Source of the DNA: Chytridium lagenaria
Lineage: Eukaryota; Chytridiomycota; Chytridiomycetes; Chytridiales; Chytridiaceae
Length of the DNA stretch: 64,000 nucleotides
Reading direction: 5' to 3'
Assembly: GCA_025449115.1 (NCBI GenBank)
Contig: JAHLKC010000093.1
Location: 62,001-126,000, forward strand
Shown piece by piece: positions 1-10,900 of this stretch. Position numbers and translations under genes: made by a program. How positions within the stretch are numbered: position 1 is the stretch's first letter; each line of letters begins with the position of its first letter. A model generated the notes under the pieces. That model was not told the DNA's origin, did no database searches, and was given only the letters and a program-made list of their open reading frames with translations.

Positions 1-958
1 CCAAGCCTTGGAGATACGGATGCTTTAGGTGATGTCTCCCAAAGGGAATGCACGGAGCTCCGGACAGGAGATTGTTGCTGGTCCCCAAAGATACCCATTG
101 GATCGACTCGAATGCGATCCGCTGAAGCCGAATTACGGAGTCCTCGTTGTCGTTTTCTTGCGACATCGAATGTGGGTGTTGAGTCGATACGGAGGGAGGT
201 GGGGGAAGATTGTTGTGATGAGGATGGGGAGGATGGGGAAGAGGCGTGAGAGCGGGCGGAGGCTCGAAGACGTTCGCTGACTTCACGGTAACGGGTTTGG
301 GCATCAAAGGACTGGTTGGAGATTGTGTCAAGTCTTGAGTTTGATTCTAAAAGAGGAGATTAGGAGGATTGAATGTCAGCAAGTGCCGAGTGGCAAAGGG
401 AGGTGGATCAGGAAAATTCGGTTTAAGAGGAACGAGGTGAGGGGAGGAGCATGCAAAGACATGCACAAAGAAACATGTATAGAAAAGATGCTTTACAGGC
501 ATTTACAATATAGAAAAACATTGAGAAACAAAGAACAGAACACTATGGAGATGACGCACCTTCCAATTCTCTGACCAACGACTCTCTTTGTTCCTTCTTT
601 GCTCCAGCCACCGAAACTGGCAACATTGCAAGCGCTGCACTAGCCTGATTTCGACGCTGAAGTTCGGCCCTCATTCTATTCTCCAAGTCTTCACTATAGC
701 ACCTAGAGCGGCTTCCTCCTACCATGATGGGTTAGAATAGCGGCTTGTACAAGGCTTCTTTGGTGACAGTGTTGACCACCTCCACATGCATTAAAAGAAA
801 ATGGCACATTGACCAGCGCAAATGAGTTGAGCAGAAGAGAGAATACAGACTACATAAGAGACAAAGAATATGCTTACCATCCGTAGCTGCTGAACCACAT
901 CGCCCCTCCCAGGAGAAGATGTAGAAGACGCAGCAGAGGAGTACGAATCCCCAATCAT
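1..958 (-). CDS. Ser-rich coiled-coil protein, partial (runs off left edge)
   Basis: Unrecognised protein truncated by the window edge. A likely first exon (958-878) starts MIGDSYSSAASSTSSPGRG and ends at a good donor (GTAAGCAT). A second exon (about 718-558) is helix-prone (ENRMRAELQRRNQASAALAM). It splices by GTGCGTCATC...TTTTAG to a long open stretch covering about 348-1. That stretch begins SNSRLDTISNQSFDAQTRYR, turns Ser/Pro/Gln-rich (SSPSSPSSSQQSSPTS), and later reads RQRGLRNSASADRIRV and SVHSLWETSPKASVSPRLG. The acceptor of exon 2 (CTAACCCATCATGGTAG) fits a branch site plus AG, but its phase does not match exon 1, so either the 5' end or one base is wrong. No catalytic domain is visible. 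The composition suggests a scaffold or phosphorylated regulatory protein; function unknown. Confidence 0.55.
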
Positions 959-1599
959 CGGATAAACGTATTTCTTACACTATCGGATACGTGAAAATGA
1001 GCACTCAACCTCCAGGTGTATGTGTGTGTGGTGTAGGAATGATTTGCTGGTTGAGGTGTGAAGGAGGGGTGATGCAGTGCTGGATGAGGTGTGAAGGAGG
1101 GATGATGGTTTTTTCAACCTCTCCTCTCTGATGCTTGGGGTAATGAAAAATTGTCGATGTCGGAGACTGATTCAAGGGCATGCATTTGGTGGTGGCTGCT
1201 TTGCAGGTTTGACACATGGTGCTTGTTTTGGGGGGACGGGAGCGGAGGGTGAAAAAACAACGTTTTCTGTTGCATGCCGCAAGGATTCGTGATGAGGCAT
1301 GAGGATTCACGTTCGTGTGTATTCCAGTGTACTGGGCGTGTGTTGGTGTGGAACTAGATATACGCGAGTGATATTTTACAGGTATCATGGAGAGAAAGTT
1401 CAAAGGGCTGGGAACGCAGCATGTATGGGCTTGTTGGGAGAGGCGTGTGAAAGGGAGAAGGAAGGCTGGAGATAACAACGATTTCAATAAGAGCTTCATT
1501 CGATCAAGGGGAGGCAAGTTGGTATCAATGGGAAAAAAAGAATGCGCAACTTTTATTATTGAATAGCACATTAATTGAAAGAAAAGACAATATGATATG
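959..1599. other. Intergenic / possible 5' UTR
   Basis: Upstream of the partial minus-strand gene. A 188-codon minus-strand open frame at 1571-1005 exists, but its product is Thr/Pro/His-rich with no domain or periodicity. I read it as untranslated or non-coding. GT/GA-rich runs on the plus strand lie at 1015-1060. Confidence 0.4.
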
Positions 1600-1870
1600 A
1601 AATGCGTGCAGGAAAAGGTTTAACAAACTTGGAGGGTACACCGCTAGAGAACATCCAGTTAAAGTGCGCCTCTAGCCACTCGAACCCAACTCTTTCGTCT
1701 CCGCCCGCCAGAAGTCAATATCCGGCTACAGTCGTAGCATTTTTGATCTCTCCAAGAACGTCTTCAAATAGTTCAACTCCCCAATCGACGTAAACTGATC
1801 CTCGATAACCGCCGCCTAAAATGCCATCGCATTCACCTTTCGCCCAATTTCCCCAACTGATCTGCACGGC
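1600..1870 (-). pseudogene. Remnant (C0) of Cys-rich family C
   Basis: On the minus strand a short stretch (about 1810-1745) resembles the conserved C-terminal segment of family C (copies C1 at 2101-2943 and C2 at 6945-7658). It reads QFTSIGELNYLKTF, against GELNYLKNLAKDQ in C1 and GELQYIRES in C2. The surrounding DNA aligns with C1 over about 120 bases, but an in-frame TAG and small indels interrupt it. No start, signal sequence or Cys-rich body remains. I infer a degenerate partial duplicate of the neighbouring gene C1, about 400 bases away in the same orientation. Confidence 0.5.
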
Positions 1871-2100
1871 CACACAGCATCCCTACGATCTATCGAATCA
1901 AGTGAGGTTGTTCTTCGTCAACGCGAAAGGAGAATGTGGAAGTATAAGAAAACGAGATGCACTGCAGTGTATTGAAAAATAAATGGGGAACCCCGTCATC
2001 CCCGCGGTGCAAGGAAGAAGAACAGGTCATGCGCAGCGCATACATTAATGCATGAGAAATAAGAGGAAAATAAAATGATCCTGGAGACGATAACAATGTT

Positions 2101-2943
2101 TACATCTACATCAGCATCAACACAGAACACCCAGCTATCCAGACTGCCATTATCGACCGAACCGAACCAAAACGATAGCCTTTCGTCACCACCCCACCCG
2201 AAGTCTTCCAGGTGCATTTGTCGAAGCACCTTGATCCTTCGCAAGATTCTTTAAGTAATTCAGCTCCCCATCAACAGTCGCCAACGTAAATTTGTCCCCA
2301 ACAATCGCCGCCAGCGCTTTCACATTCGCCTTGCGTGCAGACCCAGGCTCCCCAACCTCCCCACAGCTACAATACGCTGCCCCCCGATCCAACATACTCC
2401 CAGACACAACCCCACTGATATACCCATTTCCTGTACTTGAATTTGGTCCAGCACATGCCGCCGTACATCCCTTTGACCAGACCGAAGTTCTAAGCTCTTC
2501 AAGTTTTTGTCAAATGTGGCAACAATGGTTCCGCATGGATCAAGTGGGATGTAGGCACGTTGAAGTGATGAGGGATCAGTAGAGCACTTGACGTTGCAGC
2601 CAAGGGAGTCGACGAAATGTGGTGGTGCATGAGGGGACATTTTGTTTTGCAAAGTCGGCGCATGCCGTTGTTGAGAGCGTCCTTTGAAAGCTTGACACAT
2701 GTAGATGAGGAGGAGGGGAGTTGGCGATGTGATAGGCACACCAAAAGGGGGATCAACCGACCACAATGTGGATGAGGTGGGGAAAGTCGTTAATCCAGTG
2801 GACGCCGGCAAAGGAGCAGAGGTGAGAGAAGACATGTTGTTTAGGCCCAAGTGTTTGATGGCCAAATAAATACAGGTAAAAAGGAGTAAAAACTTCAGTA
2901 TGGCCCAGTTTGAGTATTTGTATGACCTGCCGCGTTCGGACAT
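2101..2943 (-). pseudogene. Family C copy C1: Cys-rich membrane-anchored/secreted protein, frame-broken
   Basis: The ATG at 2943 opens a frame with a basic N-terminus and a hydrophobic segment (WAILKFLLLFTCIYLAIKHL), a signal anchor or uncleaved signal. A Cys-rich body follows (GCNVKCSTDPSS, IPLDPC). The frame is lost near an AAAAA run around 2508. The next frame carries the family segment (CTAACAGPNSSTGNGYIS, then AAYCSCGEVGEPGS and GELNYLKNLAKDQ). A third frame gives a hydrophobic tail (IMAVWIAGCSVLMLM, stop near 2101) like the C-terminal anchor of copy C2. At least two frame changes are therefore needed. Since conserved genes in this window also show such breaks, C1 may be intact in the cell; with C0 next to it, real decay is equally possible. 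Function unknown. Confidence 0.5.
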
Positions 2944-2977
2944 TTTCGCGGTCGTGGATAAATAAAACTTTTTTCAA

Positions 2978-3432
2978 GATTTGGTTGTTGAAGGTTCATA
3001 CTTCAAGTCCGAAATGAAGAATGCATATTGATAGAACATATGGACGACACCAGGCGACGAAACTTCGAAAGCTCTATGGTTTAACAATCTATTCTCTCCT
3101 GCTTCAAAGTCTATGAGCTTTCTTTTCAACACGATGCTTCTAAGCACCCACAGGTCAAACCTGCTGTGTAGATATACGCCGAGAACGATGAGCCACTGCA
3201 GGCTTGACACTCTTTCACGCTCAACGTGAAATCAAGCTCAAGAATATCCGAGACTCGGTTTATCTATTTTACAGATAAACCAAATACTGTATTTGGGATC
3301 AGAATTGTCCAGTTGAAAAGTGCTCATCTTGAAATTGATGGCTTTGCCAAATAGCAAAAGTTTTGTGGCGAGTCCACTCTATCTCTTTACTTACCTAACG
3401 TAATTTGTAAAAATCCGTACATCACTACACCA
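2978..3432. other. Divergent intergenic region between C1 (-) and gene A (+)
   Basis: It holds the promoters of both neighbours. Minus-strand open frames at 2974-3210 and 2753-2977 have no recognisable domain and overlap the likely 5' region of C1. An AT-rich stretch at 3255-3300 contains a near-palindrome (TTTATCT...AGATAAA, 3259-3279). No other feature seen. Confidence 0.4.
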
Positions 3433-4226
3433 TGAAGGGAGATCTCAGAACTCTAGACGACGATGGATGCAAAAAAAACCACTTCCAACAACATCGCTTA
3501 AACAAAGACATTATCGCTGCAGAGGTTCCTCAACCCCTCACGTCCGCCGCACCACCATCTCCGTAGGCATCAAAGCGAAACTCATCATTCAAGCAAGAAA
3601 AGATTGCCTCACAGCCTATCTCACAACCCTCTTAGAGCTTGAAGGTAGCTTACCTCGAGCTCTTCCTTTTAAACAAGACATCCCCGGCACTCAAAATCGT
3701 AGTCGTTTAAGGGATCGCATTCATCAAATAGCAGAATCGCTTACAACAGACACCTTACGACTCTCCACCCTTCCACCCGTATCTCACCATCACCTTCGGA
3801 AACTCGATCATGCTCATTATAGGTGCAGCTCACTTGCGTATTCGGTGACAGACAACGGTGTACCCATTCACAACCTTACCTTTTACTCCCCTCCAACGGC
3901 GCCACATTTCGATATCATGCAGAAACATCTCAAGAGCTTGAAGATGGGTGGGGATAACCCGACTTGGGGTTTGCTCTCTGACATTGATATTCAACGATTG
4001 TATGATATGGCGGAGAAGGGAGAAGAGTTGGTTCGATTGAGTGGGGCGGGGAAGGAAGATGCGCACAAGAAGATTGGAATTGGGAAATATAAAAACAACC
4101 CAAGGCTGCGGGGTTGACGGCAAAGGGTGGGTCGAGGGGTTAGCTGTCGATGTGGTGGAAAGAGATGCTGCTGGATTGAAAGGGTCTGCGGAGGAGGTTC
4201 TTTACAGATATTCAGAGATGGTATGA
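3433..4226 (+). CDS. Family A/B/D protein, copy A (unknown function)
   Basis: Not a family I recognise. It is supported by paralogy to gene B (5936-6792). The ATG at 3433 (MKGDLRTLDDDGCKKNH) opens the protein. After a frame change near 3560 the main frame runs to 4117 and includes TISVGIKAKLIIQARKDCL and MQKHLKSLKMGGDNPTWGL. A second frame change near 4090 gives the tail GLKGSAEEVLYRYSEMV, matching RLKGDPRDVLWDYTGME at the end of B. The protein is about 260 residues, soluble, helix-rich and basic at the start, with no signal peptide or membrane segment. It lies head to head with C1. The breaks could be assembly errors or decay; the conserved far C-terminus argues the gene was intact recently. 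Confidence 0.6.
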
Positions 4227-5010
4227 AGTTGCAAACGGGTGGCCATAATTAATTGTAATAATATCTGAAGAAACATGCCAATAAATGGGCTTGAAGGTGA
4301 ACAACAAACTATTTACAGGGATAACATATGGTGTGGATGTCGGAGCTGGTGAAGGGTCGTCGATGATGTAGAGACAGAAAATGTTTGGGAAGATGGGGAG
4401 TACGGATGGTTTTGTTGGTAACGATGATGCGGTTGAAGGTTCCGCAGCGGGCCTTGCCTTCTCAACAGCGAACTTCCAAGAGTTGGTTTGCAAAGTGACA
4501 ATTCCAATGGCGCCTTAGGGTTCTCCTTTGCTTACGACACAGCATCTGGATAGCTGCGTTGACCAAAATCAGAGCCTTAGGGTTCACCTTTGTTTTGGGG
4601 AGACCAGAATACGGAGAAAAATATTACTTAATGCCATATCATCATTAAAAGAGAGGGTAGGGCTTCAGTCGAGTTTTCTAAAGAGAGGAGTTAAAGCTGT
4701 AGCGGACTTTTTCATACGCGGGAACGAATCGCAAAGCGGCAATTTCAAACGACATCTCATGAAGGGCTTAAATGCTTCACTGGAATGGCTGTAGAACGGC
4801 TAGAGTTCTTAGGGTTCTCCAGCTATAGTCGGACTCGGACTATGAAAACAGCAACTACCACGTGTTTTTTCTCACACGTGTGTCATCTCATCGACTTATA
4901 GGGTTGAATCCTTTGCTCGCATATATAATCCAGACTTCCAGCCCTTTACCATCACCACACGTACACCTTCAAATCCAATCCCTCACAGTCTTTCCTTCAA
5001 ACAACCATAA
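4227..5010. other. Intergenic region with E-box pair and TATA box
   Basis: I do not trust any long coding frame here; a minus frame at 4493-4212 and a plus frame at 4528-4794 have non-coding composition. The string TTAGGGTTC recurs three times (about 4516, 4577, 4809) but is not in tandem. The downstream end holds promoter elements of the small gene at 5011. Confidence 0.4.
4859..4929 (+). promoter_or_regulatory. Two CACGTG E-boxes plus TATA box
   Basis: CACGTG occurs at 4859-4864 and again at 4875-4880, followed by CATATATAAT at 4920-4929, about 80-90 bases before the ATG at 5011. A C/T/A-rich leader (CATCACCACACG... to CAACCATAAG) precedes the ATG. CACGTG is the core site of bHLH factors (Cbf1/Pho4 class in yeast); which factor acts here is unknown. 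Confidence 0.5.
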
Positions 5011-5319
5011 GATGCCTTCCTCTACCTCCCCCATCAACACCATCGTCGCAATCGGTGCCGCTAAAATCATCGCTACCGCCAGGCGCCACTCTCCGCCAAC
5101 CCCAAAGCCCATCACCTCGTCGACCACGTCCGCCACACATATTTAATCGCGCATGCATCAGCTAGGGTACGGAACCTTCCTTTCAAGAACAATCGACGCA
5201 ATCGTATCAAGACATTTTCCGGCGTTGCCAACTGCACTGCTTTTTGGGGAAATCATGTTGATACCTTATCAATAAGGCCGTTGAGTTACAATGTGTCTAA
5301 GCCGTGTTCTCATTCTTGA
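5011..5319 (+). CDS. Small basic protein of unknown function
   Basis: A TATA box and leader point to the ATG at 5011 (MPSSTSPINTIVAIGAAKII). The first frame ends early at 5146. With one frame change near 5092 it continues open (SANPKAHHLVDHVRHTYLIA, then ARVRNLPFKNNRRNRIKTFS) to a TGA at 5317-5319, giving about 100 residues. It is rich in Arg, Asn and His with no membrane segment. I do not recognise it. Support is promoter context plus coding-like composition only, so it may not be real. Confidence 0.35.
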
Positions 5320-5935
5320 ACAACATATATATTATACCATAATATGCTTTTTGGGGATAAGGGGGTTTTTTTTTTTGAATATTCACTAGAGTCTTTTTTT
5401 TTTCAAACAAATATTCACAAAGAACAAAGCAAAAGCATGCCGCATTTCCAGCTGTTAAGTTGGATAAACCACCCTCGAACTGGGCAGGCGCGCGCCAGTT
5501 TTCTCCCCCATATTTCAAATATCTTTTTTTTTTTTTTTCCTTTAGCAGACTTCGACGCGACATTGAAGAAAAAAAGAAGGAAGAAGGATGCGGGATAGAA
5601 ACTAGAAAACAACCAAAGCACTCGAGTGCTTTCATCGAATTCAGCAAATCTTTTTTAAAGTCAAAGTTCCCTTAAAATATAGATTAGCGATAATTTGGGT
5701 AAAACATAACGATTTTTGTAGAAACAAGTCTATCGTTCTTATGGATTTATGCGTTGCTTATTATTGCCAAAGGCAGACGGCGACGTATCCGAGTAGCCGT
5801 CATCGAATTAAGGGTTCGGCACAGTTTATTGCAAACTGACAACTTCGTGAAACCCACATCACTGCTTTTTACGCCCAAATAAATAAACGCGCAAAAACAC
5901 TTTACAAACACCCATCATCGACACAAACCTCCACG
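5320..5935. other. Intergenic, poly-T rich
   Basis: Several long T runs (5367-5378, 5395-5403, 5525-5538) and A runs. Apparent open frames on both strands are low-complexity products of these runs. The last 100 bases (AAATAAATAAACGCG, then a CA-rich leader) look like the promoter and leader of gene B. Confidence 0.5.
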
Positions 5936-6792
5936 ATGCGTCGTGAAGGTCTGGTCCGCTGCGAAAGTTCTCCCCACAAAATCCGCACCAATAAAACGGT
6001 CCGTAAACTCCATCATCCCGAATACGACCTCCTCTGTAGACTCTACATCATCAATGACCCTTCCACTTCTGTCGCAGACGTCAACTACGGTCTCACCATT
6101 GGCGGTGCTGCTAAGCAAGCATCCATGTATCGCCATCAATGTCTTCGCCTTTACAGCCAGAACCTCGCTTCAACTATACGCCAACTATCGGAATGGAATT
6201 ATGTCCGGGCGAATCCGGAACTTCCGAGGATACATAGATTGACAACACGGCTGGAGGAAGTCAAGAAGGCACTTGAAACGAAAGAAATGATCTTGAAGGA
6301 TATTTGGGGGGACCTCAGGAAAGGTTCTGCCAATATTAAAGTCGATTACCCACTTCCCTCGCGCGATAAAACCCCCGTCGTTGATAGCGGGTTCCTATCC
6401 ATGGCTGTCGAGGATGGAGCAACTCTGCCTCATGCATTACCGCTTTCAGAAACATGCAAAAAGCCCTTACCACCGCAGGTTTCGGTGACTCTCGCACCTG
6501 GGACTCCCTCACCGCAGATGAATTTACTAAACTCGACTCCCTGATTGCTCTTCATGCTGATTACATTGGAAATAATTTATACGTCCGTGTGAAGAATGTC
6601 TACGCGACTGAGGAGGATGCGCGGAAGAGGGTTGAAAGGGATCGATGGAAGATTCAGAGTTCTGCAAAGGCGAGGTGTTGTCGGAGGTGGTGGCTTTCTG
6701 TGCCAAAGATTGATGATGGGGAAGGAAAGAGGATAGGAAGGTTGAAAGGGGATCCGAGAGATGTGCTTTGGGATTACACGGGGATGGAGTGA
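5936..6792 (+). CDS. Family A/B/D protein, copy B (unknown function)
   Basis: The ATG at 5936 opens MRREGLVRCESSPHKIRTNK. The frame stays open for 202 codons with the family block GLTIGGAAKQASMYRHQCLR and an Arg/Glu/Lys-rich helical stretch (RLEEVKKALETKEMILKDIW). A frame change near 6450 leads to the second half: MQKALTTAGFGDSRTWDSL, ADEFTKLDSLIALHADYI, and the tail RLKGDPRDVLWDYTGME (stop 6790-6792). The order of blocks is the same as in copy A, so this is one protein of about 285 residues. It is predicted soluble and possibly nuclear from its Lys/Arg clusters (KARCCRRWW, GKRIGRLKG); that is weak inference. It is convergent with C2, 150 bases away. Confidence 0.6.
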
Positions 6793-6944
6793 AAGGCTAA
6801 CGCCACTTTGTATATAACAAGTGGGGTTGTAACCCCCAGCGTCATGTTTATTTCAACGAGCCTTCTCATAATATTATCTTGTGTACATATTAAGGAAAAA
6901 GAGTTAAAGATTAGTTCATGCCTACTCGTATACGAGACATATCG

Positions 6945-7658
6945 TTATAGCAATCCAATCCATCCGGCCATCAAAATCGCCACCGCCACAAACCCCGTCA
7001 TCGGCATCCTCTCACAAGCTCCCCCAGGAACGCCACTGCCCGGCCCCCCAACAAAAGTCGCAGGCACGCCATCTCCCGGCGTATTCGTCACAACAGGTCC
7101 AATCGGTATATTCTGCGTTGGAACCACCACCCCACCCCCAACATTTCCCATTGACTCCCTGATATATTGCAATTCTCCTTGAATCGATGCTAATTGAAAC
7201 CCTTGAGGAATTAAAGACTGGAGTCTCGCAGCGCTTGGTATGCCACCACCGCAGTGGCATAGCCCCGTCCATCGATTAGGTTTATCGAACGAGAAAGCAA
7301 AGAAGGATCGAGAGGAACAGGAGAGTTGGCAGGCTCTATTAAAGTCTGGAGAGAATATTGACGGAATGGATACTCCAGGAAAGCTCCCGCTCCCATATAT
7401 AGGCCCAACGACATGTAAGTATTGACAAGGATCGATAGGCGGTAATGCCTGCAAAGCGTAACCGACGCAAGAAACGGAGCAAACGGGAGGTGAGCCTCTA
7501 ATGACGCCTTGGCATTGAGAGGACAGTCCATTTGAAACGACAAACTGTTGACATGCGTTTTGAAAGGAAAAGGGGTCGAGAGGGAAGCCGGAGCAGCCTT
7601 GTTGTCTTGCTTCGAGAACAACCGAGAGGGAGGAGGAGGAGTCGTTGAAGGAAGCCAT
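6945..7658 (-). CDS. Family C copy C2: Cys-rich secreted, probably GPI-anchored protein
   Basis: An uninterrupted 237-codon frame, the intact reference copy of family C. At least eight Cys sit in the first 175 residues (GCSGF, NACQQF, SSQCQG, PVCSVSCVG, DPCQYL, RACQLSCSS, GLCHCGGG). They are followed by the family block FQLASIQGELQYIRESM, then a Gly/Pro/Val-rich spacer and a hydrophobic C-terminus (MTGFVAVAILMAGWIGLL), as in GPI-anchored fungal wall proteins. The N-terminus (MASFNDSSSSLSVVLEARQQ) is only weakly signal-like, so a short upstream exon or one missing base may hide the real signal. Function unknown; a cell-surface role is inferred from composition. Confidence 0.65.
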   Translation of the reverse strand: MASFNDSSSSLSVVLEARQQGCSGFPLDPFSFQNACQQFVVSNGLSSQCQGVIRGSPPVCSVSCVGYALQALPPIDPCQYLHVVGPIYGSGSFPGVSIPSIFSPDFNRACQLSCSSRSFFAFSFDKPNRWTGLCHCGGGIPSAARLQSLIPQGFQLASIQGELQYIRESMGNVGGGVVVPTQNIPIGPVVTNTPGDGVPATFVGGPGSGVPGGACERMPMTGFVAVAILMAGWIGLL

Positions 7659-7985
7659 CGTGGGGATGTCTCAGACGAAAAAAAATAAGAGAAAGCCCAA
7701 TTTTAGAGATTTTGAGCTACACAAATAACACCTCATTTCTAACTATAGAATGTACCGTCGGTTTACACTTCTTGAAAAACCAACGCACAGGAAAAACAAC
7801 TTTTGATGATAACGATTCCATAAACATAAACATTCCGTTTTTTTCATTCAACGATCTCTCAGACAATAAAACAGAAGCCGAAGTGCATAATGTAGTAATG
7901 CACAGTAATCCTTCATCACAAGGAATCACTATTCCTCATCCAACAGCCCTTCATTTACTTCAAACGCGCAAGAAACGGCCAGTCA

Positions 7986-10900
7986 TCAAGCAAAAGAGGG
8001 GCATGCATCAGACAAATGATCCTTCTTATCGCAGTATCTACCCAGGAAAGGAGGAAAAACAAAAAAGGACGTTTCAGTAGAGCACAAAAAGAAGAAGAAG
8101 AAGGTAAGGAAACCAGGAACTCACCTGCATCCCTGATGACATACCCCACTTTCATGCCCGAGTCCCCACAATTCCCACACCTCATCCCCGCTCCCTTTGC
8201 ATACGAAAATCTCCCAAATCCACCCCTTTTCTCTCTTCTACCTCCAAAATCTCCATTTGGTGCACTCGCACTCCGCGAAGGCATTCCAGGTGGGGGGCCG
8301 CCAGTAAGTCCCGGCGGTCCCATTAACACAGACGCCGCGACAAGCGGCGACGCGGACGGCGAGGTGACTGACGGAGGCGCCCAGATGGAATCAAGGGAGG
8401 GAGGGAGTCCACCCATGCGAACGTTAGATGCGGATGGAAGCGATGCAAAACCAGGGGGGGGTGTGGGTGTAGGGGCGGGTTCGGAAGGTGTGGCGCCAGT
8501 GAGACCAAGATCTGACCAAAGCGCTGCAGTGACGACAGGATCCCAAGGTCCAGGGGTGGTTGTAGGTGTAGCTCCACCGTTTGCAGCGGGTGCAGAAGAG
8601 GAGGATGGCGGTGAGACCGTTCCGTCCCTTCCATTTCTCGATGGAGGTCGATCAAACAGCGGTACAGGGACGTCGTGAAGCCATTCATCAAACCCGTGAA
8701 TGCCTGTCCAGGTGGCGTCGGCTGAACGTTCTGTTGAGGGAATGCGATTGGGGTAGGGGTTGGGGGTATGATAGCGCTAGTGGAAGGCGGCCTGCTGACA
8801 GTCTGCAAAGCCATGGCGATAGACTTCCATCGTTCAGCTTCTTCCGCAGCACGATTAGTTTGTTGATATAAAAGCTTGTTCTCTTCACGTAAGGCGTTGA
8901 GTTCGCCTAATGCGCCACGGAGATGGGATTCGAGGGTAGAGACTTGGGATCGAAGGGAGTAAATGAGGGGTTATTGTCAAGGAATGTCTGGGTATCGGAT
9001 TGTGCAGTGGAATCGGTGGGCTCAGTGAAAACTCGATCATTTAATGCGGGTTCGATTGAAGTTGCTGTAAGTTCAAGAACGGCGGGTTCGATCGGAGTTG
9101 CTGTAGGTTCAAGAACGGCGGGTTCGGTGACTTTTTCTTCAGCAGATACAGGAGTTTCCTGCTTAAAAGGTGTCGGAACAGCTGGGTCGGAAGGTTTAGT
9201 CACCTTCTTTGCATCCTTCTTTCCTCCCTTCTTTTTAGAAGGCGTGGCGGTTTGATTGGCAGGAGGGATTGCAGCGGCGGTGGTAGGGGCGGTGGGGACG
9301 GCGGCGGAAGATGGGAGTGGGACGGTGCGGGAAGGCTCCTTTGATGATTTCTCCTCAAAAGGGGCGGATGAGGGTGCCTTGGAAGAGATCTCGGATACTG
9401 GTGTGGCCTTAGTTATTGACGGCCGATCTAAAGGGGCAACATCACCAGCGATCACGACTGGCTTCACAGCAGCAGCAGCGGTCTTCCCCTGCTTCACGCC
9501 CGCTCCATTTGCCTTCTCTAACGAGTGTTGCGGTGAATGCGCAGGCGCGATCGAAGTTGCCTCCACAGCATTCTTCCCACCACTTTTCTTTGTCTCCTTT
9601 GGTGCCATCGAAAGCGCGCTTGGAGGTCGCTCCGTCACATCCTCATCTTCCATATCATCCCCACCAAGAGTTTTTGCTTTACTCTTCTTCTTCTTTGGCT
9701 TCTTCTTCTTCCCTCCATCATCCCCATCGATCTGCCCCGCCTTCCGTTCTTCCAGCTTCCGCAACTCCATCTCCAACATCGTCTCATCCACTCTCCTCCT
9801 AGCCTCCTTCACTAAACAAACCCCTACAACCCGATTCAACTCTGCCCGGCCCTTCTAACTCCATCTCCAAACCGCGCCTTCAATCTCCGTCTCTCTCCAT
9901 CAACCCCTCCTTCTTCATCGCCCTTTCAACAAGTTCCGCACTCTCATAATACGCAACCCTGTCCAACAGATTTCCAAGGCCCAAAGATGCCTGAAGCACA
10001 ACAGCTCCAATTACGCAATAGGACTCAACGGACACACCGATCCTGCCATCTCCGAGACAACTTGGACCCTGGCCTTCCAAACTCTGCCTCAACATCCTTG
10101 ATGCGTCGCCTGAAATCCCTGTTCGCCGCTTTTTCCAGCCGTCCCCTAACCGTCTGTGTACTCTCCTCCTTAAAGGTCTTATCCAATTCCTCAAGTAACT
10201 TAAATAATCTTCTTCTCTCTTCCCTAACGCCACCTCATATGCTTCAACACATTTTCCTACCATCTTTGTCACAACCCCAGCCCATGTCTTCCAGGCTCCA
10301 CACACTCCTTCACCCGTCTCTGCTCCTCAACGCTCAACCCCAGCGCAAGCGCACTCGTTCTCAACCTTTCCTAATGCATCATTTAATCCAGCCCCCAAAT
10401 TCTCAATTACTACCCCAACCTTTTGCAAAGCAACCCCAACAACCTCCTCCCTAAATCTCTTCATCACGAGCTTCATCCCATCAATAAACTTTTCCCAAAG
10501 CGCATCAGCTCTTCAGCAGACCCCGGTTCATCTCCACCCTTCTTCTTCTTTGTCTTCACAAACTTCTCCGTCCCCTCTCCCACATCTCATCAAACGACTT
10601 AACTTGCACGATCAGTGCCTTCAGCGCCCTCCCCAAAACAGAAACTCCAACACAATTTCTACGATCAGTGTCCACAACTTCAAGCGCTTCCATCACCCCT
10701 CTCGTGCAAAACCAAGCCGTATCTACCTTGGACTTTCTCAACGCAACTTGAATCCCCGCGAGTCTTCTCAGCTTCTCATTAATACCGCGAACCTCGTTCT
10801 CAAGCTTCGTGGGGACTGACGGGGACGTCGAAGTTGGACGAGCGGCGTTAAAGCAGTCCTGCAATGACAGGAGAAGCGGAAAGTGATCACGAGGGTACAA

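Noticed and set aside
1005..1571. 188-codon minus-strand open frame
   Set aside because: Low-complexity Thr/Pro/His composition, no domain, no paralogue in the window, and it lies where a 5' region is expected.
2974..3210. 78-codon minus-strand open frame with a hydrophobic start, possible signal exon of C1
   Set aside because: C1 already has its own signal-anchor start at 2943 and no splice sites clearly join the two.
4510..4820. TTAGGG strings suggesting telomeric repeats
   Set aside because: Three isolated copies, not in tandem, with different flanks.
8016..9858. Long plus-strand open frames (8016-8678, 9256-9858)
   Set aside because: They are antisense to the Pro/Ala/Lys-rich minus-strand gene, whose low-complexity codons leave the other strand open. 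The minus reading has coiled-coil and zinc-knuckle logic.
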